Source of the DNA: Polyangium sp. 15x6
GTDB lineage: Bacteria > Myxococcota_A > Polyangia > Polyangiales > Polyangiaceae
Assembly: GCF_029960785.1 (NCBI RefSeq)
Contig: NZ_JASBQE010000104.1
Coordinates: 1 to 41,250 of the forward strand
DNA: 41,250 nt
Direction of reading: 5' to 3'
Position numbers and translations under genes: made by a program. The first letter of the stretch is position 1; each line of letters starts with the position of its first letter. Below are positions 1 through 6,293 of the stretch, piece after piece. Below the pieces are notes generated by a model that was not told where the DNA came from, ran no database searches, and saw nothing but the letters and a program-made list of their open reading frames with translations.

Positions 1-61
1 GCAGCGAAGGAGCCGCCACCCAGAGCGACGCCTGCTTCTCACGTGTTCGCCCCATCGACAT
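1..61 (-). CDS. Transposase, N-terminal fragment (runs off left edge)
   Basis: The minus strand reads MSMGRTREKQASLWVAAPSL from an ATG at 61 (or 55) and stays open to the window edge. The pattern Met-x-RE-(R/K)-Q-x-x-(L/M)-W-V-A is what I recall at the start of a widespread DDE transposase group (IS1182/IS5-like) in myxobacteria and other proteobacteria. Only 20 codons are visible, so no catalytic residue can be checked. A GGAGG lies about 45 nt upstream, too far to act as the ribosome site for this start. The neighbouring Cys-rich gene is broken on exactly this side, as an insertion would leave it. The call rests on a short N-terminal resemblance; a chance reading frame is possible. Confidence 0.4.
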   Translation of the reverse strand, partial: MSMGRTREKQASLWVAAPSL

Positions 62-115
62 GACGCGGACAAACTACCATCGTCGCCAGTTCTTGTCGAT
101 CCTCCTTCGGGATAA
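62..115. other. Probable end of the insertion element (non-coding)
   Basis: This stretch lies between the putative transposase start and the first stop in the frame of the Cys-rich fragment. If the transposase call is right, it holds the terminal inverted repeat and promoter of the element, with the junction to chromosomal DNA somewhere between about 100 and 155. I could not define the repeat because the other end is outside the window. Confidence 0.25.
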
Positions 116-364
116 GTCCACGGGCTGTTAGGGAAGCTTTGCCGGCTCGGCCAGGACGCGGCGTGTACCGCGCACACAGACTGTGCGGATGCAAACTGCG
201 TGAATGGTAAATGTACGGACTGTGCTCCCGGCATCGACTGTGCCGCGGGTACCACGTGCAACCCGGCAAATTCGGCATGCCTACTGCCCGCCGGAGCCTA
301 CTGTGTCAGTTCCAGCCAATGCAACAGCAGCAACTGCACCGGCTTCCCCCGCCGCTGCCAATGA
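116..364 (+). pseudogene. 3' remnant of a Cys-rich secreted protein gene
   Basis: From 116 to the TGA at 362-364 the plus strand is open. From about 158 it encodes a Cys-rich tail: cysteines come in short spacings such as DC-x4-C-x4-C-x2-C, CAPGIDC, C-x6-C-x6-C and QC-x4-C, ending CTGFPRRCQ. This is typical of the disulfide-rich repeats in large secreted or surface proteins of myxobacteria. There is an in-frame stop at 113-115 and no start codon or signal peptide, so the N-terminal part is missing. The first 14 codons (116-157) have no Cys-rich character except one Cys and may be foreign sequence. The likely cause is the insertion element at 1-115. The fragment ends 6 nt from the convergent gene at 371. 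Confidence 0.55.
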
Positions 365-370
365 CCCTCC

Positions 371-1924
371 CTACGGCAACTTCAACGGCTTCTTGAACGG
401 ATCCTTCTTCGTCGTCCCCGTCTTCCCCGCCGGTTTCCCCGTCCCCACCGCCGTCCCCGTCGACTTCGGCGCTGTCGCCCCCGCCGGCGGCCCATCCACA
501 ATCACCGGCGCATCCTGCACCTTCACGCTCGGCGCCACTGCCGGCACCACCGTCTCCACCGGCTTCCCCGTCGCCACCACCGGCGCTGCACTCCCCGCGC
601 CGGCTCCCTCCTCCTGCGGCACCGCCGGCGCCGATCCAATCCACACCGCCGCAATCACCCCCATCACCGCAATCAACACCCCCACCCCAATCAACGTCGT
701 AAACTGACTCCTCCGCTGCTTCCTCTTCAACTCCGCCGCCAGATCCACCTGCGGCAACCCCAACCCCGGCGTCGCCTCCGCCTTCTCCACCACCTGAACC
801 AGCCCGCCGAGCCCCGCCGTCTTCGCCGCCGGATCCTCCCCCGCCGCCGGCACCTCCGCCGGCTGCGCCCACGGCCGCGCCCCTGCCTCCAGGGCCCCCG
901 GTCTTACCGAACCGACCCCATTGCTCGTCGTCGCCGTCCCCGTCGCCGGGCCATGCCCTGTCGTCGCCCCATTCCCCCTCCCCTGCTGCGACTGAACGTA
1001 ACGCCAATTCATCCGCAGGTCCGGCATCTGCGAGATCCGCACCTCGTGCGCATTGAACAATTGCGCCGCGATCTCCGCCGGATCCTCCGGCACCTGCTCC
1101 AGGTACATCAGCACGACGTCCGCGGGCTCCTGCGTCGCTTCCCGGCGCGGAACGAACCGTACCGTCAAACCTCCCACCACGTCCTGCTCGCGCCCATTGG
1201 AAATCGCCGTCCACTTGATGTCCGATTCCACGAGCACATTCGCGATCCGCGCCATGCAATACGCCAGCGTCGCGAAATCCACCCGGTCCGGATACACGAT
1301 CACCACCCGCCGCGGCGGCGTCGAGTTCTCCACCGTCCACCGGAACGAAAGCCCGCTCGGACCCGGCTTGTGCAGGTCCTCGAAATCTTCGAGGTACATC
1401 TTCAGCACCGGCAAAAGCGCGTCCGCGTTCTGCGCGTGCTGCACGTACGTGTGGTACCAGCCGCTCCCCTCCGCCTGCGACTCCTCGTCCGGCAAGAGCT
1501 TCTGGTAAAACTGCACCGCCGTCCCGTAGATCGCCTCGCCGTCCAGGTGCCGATCGACGATCGCCGCGGAATGGCAGAACGGCGGATCTTGCCGCCCGGC
1601 GTGATCCTTCGCCCCCTTGATGCGCAGACCAAAAATCAGCGCGAGCCCCCCGTGCCCCGGCTCGTATTGCGTGTCGTCGCGCGACAGGTTCCCGATCGCG
1701 AACGCGTACGCGCTCCCGTGCCGCGGCTCGATGTATTTCACGAGCCGCGAGAGGTGGCTGAAATGCTGCCGCGTCAGCGGCGCCTGCGGCACCTCGGGCC
1801 GGTAGATGAAGTCGATCTGATGACCCGGCACGTTCCCGTGGAGGAAATGGAACCAGGTCGCCCCGAAGGGCACCTTGTACGTCGGGACCTCGTATCCCGC
1901 AGAAACGACGTGCGTCTCGTCCAT
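371..1924 (-). CDS. Membrane-anchored partner of the adjacent GTPase, unknown family
   Basis: A 517-aa protein. Residues 1 to about 305 form a globular region with no transmembrane segment. It includes a striking stretch rich in Gly, His and Arg around residues 88-125 (GHGGLALIFGLRI, then AKDHAGRQDPPFCHSAAIVDR), which looks like a conserved core. Residues 310-400 are a Gly/Ala/Pro-rich linker. RKQRRS leads into a single membrane helix at 408-430, and a Pro/Ala/Lys-rich 87-residue tail follows. By the positive-inside rule the globular part should be cytoplasmic and the tail periplasmic. The gene starts 12 nt after the stop of the GTPase gene, with a strong GGAGGGGG upstream of the ATG, so the two form an operon. 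I do not recognise the family. Pairing with a GTPase suggests an effector, GAP-like or scaffold role, but no sequence feature proves this. Confidence 0.8.
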   Translation of the reverse strand: MDETHVVSAGYEVPTYKVPFGATWFHFLHGNVPGHQIDFIYRPEVPQAPLTRQHFSHLSRLVKYIEPRHGSAYAFAIGNLSRDDTQYEPGHGGLALIFGLRIKGAKDHAGRQDPPFCHSAAIVDRHLDGEAIYGTAVQFYQKLLPDEESQAEGSGWYHTYVQHAQNADALLPVLKMYLEDFEDLHKPGPSGLSFRWTVENSTPPRRVVIVYPDRVDFATLAYCMARIANVLVESDIKWTAISNGREQDVVGGLTVRFVPRREATQEPADVVLMYLEQVPEDPAEIAAQLFNAHEVRISQMPDLRMNWRYVQSQQGRGNGATTGHGPATGTATTSNGVGSVRPGALEAGARPWAQPAEVPAAGEDPAAKTAGLGGLVQVVEKAEATPGLGLPQVDLAAELKRKQRRSQFTTLIGVGVLIAVMGVIAAVWIGSAPAVPQEEGAGAGSAAPVVATGKPVETVVPAVAPSVKVQDAPVIVDGPPAGATAPKSTGTAVGTGKPAGKTGTTKKDPFKKPLKLP

Positions 1925-1936
1925 GTCCCCCTCCGC

Positions 1937-3157
1937 TCAACCCCTTCGAGGCGGTGGCTGGCGATTCAAGAGTGGCGCCGTGGCTTCCATCGGGTTGAGG
2001 TCCTCGATGGGCATCGTCGCCTTGATGTTCAGTTTGCCCCCGGGTCCCGGCCGCGGCCCGAAGGGTGGCGCGAGCGGCACCTGCGGGGCGGGCGCGTGCT
2101 GCGGGGCATGCCCGTAATGCTGGGGCGTCGGCATCTGCGGGTGTCCGTTCGACGGCGGCATCGCGTGCGGGATCTGCGGCGGGGGGAACCCCGGCTGTGA
2201 TTGCGACGCGGGCGCGTTCATCCCGGGCGTGATCGTCGAAGCTCGCGACCGGAACTCACTCTTCATGCGCTGGAGGAGCTGCAGGTCGTAGGCCGACTTC
2301 GGGAGGATCTGCTCGACGAAGTGCGAGAACAAAACGTGCGTCGAGTGCCCGTAGCTCGCGGAGCCGACGAGCACCTTCACGTCGATCTGCGTCGCGTATT
2401 GCCGCAGGCTGTCGATGAGCGGCGCGTAGAGCGCTTTCGCCTGCGCCTCCGCCTGCGCGGGTGAGCCGGGGATGAGGTCGCTCTTGTTGATGAAGAGCAC
2501 CACGCTCTTGCACGACGCCACCGTCTTCGGGCTGAAGAAGTACTTCAACGCCTGCGGGTTGAACTCGTTCAACTGCTCGCCGATGCGGTGCGTATCGACT
2601 TGCTGCGCGTCCTTGCCGCCGAGATCGACGACCATCAAGAGCCCGTGGATCTCCTCGATGATGAGCTCCTGCTGCGCGTCCACGATGTGCTCGCCGCCCC
2701 AGTCGTGCACCTCGAACACGTGCTCGACGAGCGTGTCCTTGCTCCGCACGTGGCTCACGGTGCGCTCGTACCGCTCGATCTTCGTCCCCTCGATCGTCCC
2801 GAGATCCACGAGCGGATTCGACCACTTCAGCGTGAGCGAGCTCTTGCCCGTCGCCTTCATCCCGAGCGTCAGGATCCGATAGATCTTCCGCTCGAGCTTC
2901 GGCCGCTTCTCGAGCTCACCCTTGTGCCAGTTGAGCTCCTCCTCCATGTGATCGAGCCAGCCGATCTTCTTCTTGTTGTCGGCGTCGAGCGACGTGACCT
3001 GCGCCTGCAGCTCGCGGTTCGCCCCGGCGAGCGACTGGTGCTTCATCTCGGCGGCCTCGAGCTCCTCGGTGAGCTTCGACGCGCGCATGCCGAGGACGAT
3101 CAGGACGACGACCAGCGCCGTGATGATGATGCCGATGATGATGAAGACCGTCGTCAT
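1937..3157 (-). CDS. Membrane-anchored coiled-coil small GTPase (SRPRB/Arf/MglA-like)
   Basis: A 406-aa protein. An N-terminal membrane helix (residues 3-23, with an IIIGIII run encoded by near-perfect ATC triplets) is followed by a coiled coil (27-90) and a P-loop GTPase domain (95-290). G1 is GMKATGKS (99-106), G3 is DWGG (152-155), G4 is NKSD (224-227) and a G5-like GSAS follows at 265-268. Residues 300-406 are a Pro/Gln/His-rich tail. The start at 3157 is preferred over an in-frame ATG at 3235 because GAGGGG sits just upstream and the protein then begins directly with the anchor. It is the first gene of a two-gene operon with 371-1924 and is divergent from the kinase at 3314. SRPRB-type GTPases share the anchor-plus-G-domain plan, but the coiled coil and Pro-rich tail are unlike SRPRB, and a signalling role is more likely. 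Confidence 0.85.
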   Translation of the reverse strand: MTTVFIIIGIIITALVVVLIVLGMRASKLTEELEAAEMKHQSLAGANRELQAQVTSLDADNKKKIGWLDHMEEELNWHKGELEKRPKLERKIYRILTLGMKATGKSSLTLKWSNPLVDLGTIEGTKIERYERTVSHVRSKDTLVEHVFEVHDWGGEHIVDAQQELIIEEIHGLLMVVDLGGKDAQQVDTHRIGEQLNEFNPQALKYFFSPKTVASCKSVVLFINKSDLIPGSPAQAEAQAKALYAPLIDSLRQYATQIDVKVLVGSASYGHSTHVLFSHFVEQILPKSAYDLQLLQRMKSEFRSRASTITPGMNAPASQSQPGFPPPQIPHAMPPSNGHPQMPTPQHYGHAPQHAPAPQVPLAPPFGPRPGPGGKLNIKATMPIEDLNPMEATAPLLNRQPPPRRG

Positions 3158-3238
3158 TCGCCCCTCGCGTCCGACATGGTTTGGCTCGTCGCATAAGATC
3201 ATGCAGACCTGGTAGCGGGCAAGAATTCTTACCACGTA

Positions 3239-3269
3239 TTGTTACATGGCTCGACTGGTACGCTACGAT
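3239..3269 (+). promoter_or_regulatory. Candidate promoter of the first kinase gene
   Basis: TTGTTA (3239-3244), 19 nt, then TACGAT (3264-3269) resembles a sigma-70 promoter. It lies 45 nt before the ATG at 3314, in the divergent gap shared with the GTPase operon. No Shine-Dalgarno is visible before the ATG. Confidence 0.3.
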
Positions 3270-3313
3270 GCCCGCCATCGGCAGTATTGTCGGCACGTCC
3301 GTCCTGACCAACG

Positions 3314-4897
3314 ATGAAAGCTGGAAGCACGATCGGGAAGAAGTATCGCCTCGTCCGGTCCATCGGCGCGGGCACGATGGGCACGGTCTGGGCAGCGGAG
3401 GAGATCGGCACGCGCCGCGAGGTCGCGCTGAAGCTGCTCTCGAAGTCGACGCCGGAGCTCCGGCAGCGCTTTCTGCGCGAGGTGCGGCTCTCGTCGCGCT
3501 TGTCGCACCCGAACATCGTGCGCCTGCTCGACGCGGGCGAGACGGACGACGGCGAGCCGTTCCTCGTGCTCGAGCTGCTCTCCGGCGAGTCGCTCGCCGA
3601 CATGCTGAAGAACAAGCGGCGCATCGAGCCGCCCGTCGCCGCGCGTATCGCCCGCGACATCGCGAACGCGCTCGAAGCGGCGCATCAAGCCAAGATCATG
3701 CACCGCGACCTCAAGCCCGCGAACGTCTTCTTGCACCGCGAGCCCGGCGCGGCCGAGGGCGTGTTCGTCGTGAAGGTCCTCGATTTCGGCATCGCGAAGA
3801 ACCTCGGACCCGGCGAGGAGACGCAGGCGACCATGACGGGCATGGTGGTCGGTTCACCCGGGTACATGAGCCCCGAGCAGGTCGCGCTGCGCGCGGACAT
3901 CGATCATCGAACGGACCTCTGGTCGCTCGGAATCCTGCTCTACGAGCTGCTCGCGGGCGTTCGGCCCTTCACGGGCTCGGTGCAGGACGTGGTGCGTCAG
4001 GTCCTCGTCGCGCCCATTGCCCCGATCTCCGCACGGGTGCGCGACGTGCCGCAGGAGCTCGAGGACGTCGTGATGCGGTGCCTCGAACGAGACCGTGACA
4101 AACGTATCGCGAACGCCGCCGAGCTCGTCGCGCTCCTCACGCCGCTCCTGGAGTCGAGCCGGATCTGGCGGGCGCCGTCGAGCGCCGCGATCCCCGTCGC
4201 GCGGGCTTCGCAGTCGTCCTCGCCCCTGCTCGGCGCGTCCGACGCGACGCCCGAGGGAACGGCATTCTTGGCGCCGAACACGCCTGCGCCCGATCCGCTG
4301 CCGCCGTGGCGACGCGAGATGCAGGAGTCGCTCTCGGCGCATCGGCGAAGCTCGACGTTGACGGCGGGGATCCCCTTGCCTGCGGCCGAGGCCACGGCGC
4401 CGCCGACGGCGCGCGACGAGACGGCGACGAGCAGCACGACGATCCATCGTCGCAGGCAGGGACGCGCGATCCTCTTTCTCTCGTTCGGGCTCGGCGCGGC
4501 GGCGATGCTGGCGCTGGTCGCGCTCGTCGCCGTGATTGGGTTGCCCGAAAACGAGCCCGCCGCGCCCGCGGCACAGTCCTCCGTCGCGTCCGCGCCCGAA
4601 ACGGCAAGCGCGGCGCAAGCGCAGCCGCGCGCGCCCACGCCACCAGCGACACCTTCGCCGCCGCCGCCTTCAGCCGCCACGGCGACGCAGGAGCCTGCGG
4701 CGATGACGATGCCTGCGGTCACGGTCGCGCCGACGCCGTCCGCGAAGGCGCCCGCGGTCGCGTCCGCGAATCCCACGCCGACGCCGACCTACACGGCGCT
4801 CCCGCCGTGCACGCTGACGCTCCGGGTGGGGTGCAGGAACGTGTCGAAGCCCGGGTCAACGTCGAACCCGCGCAAGTTCTCGCCGTCGGGCCTCTGA
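3314..4897 (+). CDS. Hanks-type Ser/Thr protein kinase, membrane-anchored
   Basis: A 527-aa protein. The kinase domain (about 10-280) is complete: Gly-rich loop IGAGTMGTV, ATP lysine K40 (VALK), catalytic HRDLKPAN (H130, D132), DFG (157-159) and SPEQ in place of APE (186-189). A Ser/Thr/Pro linker (285-380) precedes an RRRQGR basic cluster and one membrane helix (about 385-410), then a Pro/Ala-rich extracytoplasmic tail without a recognisable sensor domain. GC3 stays high to the stop, so the odd C-terminus (ending SNPRKFSPSGL) is genuine coding and not a frameshift. The next gene, 100 nt on, is a closely related kinase with the same layout. Together with the DUF2169 gene they probably form a functional group next to the T6SS island. 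The substrate is unknown. Confidence 0.9.
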   Translation: MKAGSTIGKKYRLVRSIGAGTMGTVWAAEEIGTRREVALKLLSKSTPELRQRFLREVRLSSRLSHPNIVRLLDAGETDDGEPFLVLELLSGESLADMLKNKRRIEPPVAARIARDIANALEAAHQAKIMHRDLKPANVFLHREPGAAEGVFVVKVLDFGIAKNLGPGEETQATMTGMVVGSPGYMSPEQVALRADIDHRTDLWSLGILLYELLAGVRPFTGSVQDVVRQVLVAPIAPISARVRDVPQELEDVVMRCLERDRDKRIANAAELVALLTPLLESSRIWRAPSSAAIPVARASQSSSPLLGASDATPEGTAFLAPNTPAPDPLPPWRREMQESLSAHRRSSTLTAGIPLPAAEATAPPTARDETATSSTTIHRRRQGRAILFLSFGLGAAAMLALVALVAVIGLPENEPAAPAAQSSVASAPETASAAQAQPRAPTPPATPSPPPPSAATATQEPAAMTMPAVTVAPTPSAKAPAVASANPTPTPTYTALPPCTLTLRVGCRNVSKPGSTSNPRKFSPSGL

Positions 4898-4960
4898 GCG
4901 AGCGCGCCGATCGCCGGCGCAGAGATGCGATCGCTCTCCGTGTCCGACCTTGCTACGAAC

Positions 4961-4990
4961 TTGTCCTTTTCGAGGAAACACTGCTAGCGC
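4961..4990 (+). promoter_or_regulatory. Candidate leaderless promoter of the second kinase gene
   Basis: TTGTCC (4961-4966), 18 nt, then TAGCGC (4985-4990) preceded by TGC, an extended -10 pattern. The ATG at 4998 lies 7 nt after the hexamer, where transcription would start, and no Shine-Dalgarno is present. Confidence 0.35.
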
Positions 4991-4997
4991 CCTGGGT

Positions 4998-6278
4998 ATG
5001 ATCGCCGGGAGCCGACTCGGGGGCCGATATCGCTTGTTACGCCCGCTCGGAGAGGGCGCCATGGGCATCGTGTGGGAGGCCGAGCACATCGCGACCTCGC
5101 GTCGCGTGGCGGTGAAGGTCCTTCGCGTGCCCTCCGAGAGCCATCGGCATCGACTTCGCCGGGAGGCGCGCTTTTGTGGTGCCATCGCGCATCGCAACGT
5201 CGTCGAGGTGTACGACGCGGGTGATACGGAGTCGGGCGAGCCGTACCTCGTGATGCAGCTCCTCCACGGCGAGACGCTCGCCGATCTGCTGCGCCGGAGG
5301 AGGCGCCTCGAACAACCGGAGGCCGCGCGGATCGGCCGTGACATCGCCCGCGCGCTCGCGGCGGCGCACGCGAGGAACGTCATTCACCGCGACCTCAAGC
5401 CGTCGAACGTCTTCTTGCATCAGGAGCCCGGGACCGACGGCGTCGTCGTCAAGGTCCTCGATTTCGGGGTGGCCAAGCAGCTCGACGCGGACGACACCCT
5501 GGTGACGGAGCGCAACGGCGTCGTCGGCACGCCGGCGTACATGAGCCCCGAGCAGCTCGCGTCGCCGCACGACGTCGATACGCGCACGGACGTGTGGTCG
5601 CTCGGCGTCGTGCTCTTCGAGATGCTGACGGGCGTGCGTCCGGTCTATCCCCTCGAGCTGAAGGACGGCCATGGCCTGCGCCCGCGTCCCACGCCGCGCG
5701 TCTCGGACTACGTGATGAACGTCGACCGGGAGCTCGACGACCTCGTCGCGTATTGCCTCGAGCGTGATCGACAGCAACGCATCGCGAAGACGAACGGAGT
5801 GGCCGAGCGGCTCGACGTCTACCTCGCGCTGCAGGCGTGCACGGCGCCCCGCGTGCGTGACGCGTGGCCGCGAGCGGAGCCGGCGTTCCTGACGCGCGAA
5901 TGGCCGACGCAGGAGCCACGCATCACGGAGCCGTGGTATGGGAGCGCCGGCGCCGCGCCGATCCCGGAGACGCTGCAAATGCGGCCGGACGGCTCGACGG
6001 CGGCGGCGATGGTGCGATCGCAGGCCGCGTCGACACGAGAGGCGGCGGTGCGCACGGGCTCGCAAACGCTGAACCTGCTGGGCGGGCTGGCGTCGCTGAT
6101 GCTGGTGGCGGTGATGGTGGGAGATCGCATGGAACGACCGGCGCCCGTGCCTGCAAAGGCGGAGCGAGGTATCGCGGAGGTGACGGCGGAGATCACCTCG
6201 GCGCAGAAGCGGAAGTGCCTCGAGGACCTCGCGCCCGGAGACGAACCCCAGAAGGCGCGTGAGGCGAAGAAGAGGTAG
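4998..6278 (+). CDS. Hanks-type Ser/Thr protein kinase, membrane-anchored
   Basis: A 426-aa protein from the ATG at 4998, which gives MIAGSRLGGRYRLL with the kinase beginning at once; an upstream in-frame ATG (4950) would only add residues overlapping the promoter. Motifs: LGEGAMGIV loop, K40 (VAVK), HRDLKPSN (H130, D132), DFG (155-157), SPEQ (183-186), and the DVWSLGVVLFEMLTG subdomain IX signature. A linker without recognised domains leads to a weak membrane helix (about 358-376) and a charged 48-residue tail ending in Lys/Arg. It is a paralogue of the kinase at 3314 with a shorter linker. The DUF2169 gene follows after 15 nt, so the two are probably co-transcribed. That makes T6SS-related regulation the most economical guess for its role. 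Confidence 0.9.
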   Translation: MIAGSRLGGRYRLLRPLGEGAMGIVWEAEHIATSRRVAVKVLRVPSESHRHRLRREARFCGAIAHRNVVEVYDAGDTESGEPYLVMQLLHGETLADLLRRRRRLEQPEAARIGRDIARALAAAHARNVIHRDLKPSNVFLHQEPGTDGVVVKVLDFGVAKQLDADDTLVTERNGVVGTPAYMSPEQLASPHDVDTRTDVWSLGVVLFEMLTGVRPVYPLELKDGHGLRPRPTPRVSDYVMNVDRELDDLVAYCLERDRQQRIAKTNGVAERLDVYLALQACTAPRVRDAWPRAEPAFLTREWPTQEPRITEPWYGSAGAAPIPETLQMRPDGSTAAAMVRSQAASTREAAVRTGSQTLNLLGGLASLMLVAVMVGDRMERPAPVPAKAERGIAEVTAEITSAQKRKCLEDLAPGDEPQKAREAKKR

Positions 6279-6293
6279 GATCGGAGAAGAACC

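Noticed and set aside
306-1940. 544-codon minus-strand frame overlapping the GTPase partner
   Set aside because: The alternative frame (371-1924) has a membrane helix, a ribosome site and normal composition; this one is Gly/Arg-rich throughout.
4790-5001. Possible frameshift at the end of the first kinase gene
   Set aside because: The kinase frame keeps near-complete G/C third positions to its stop, whereas the alternative frame does not.
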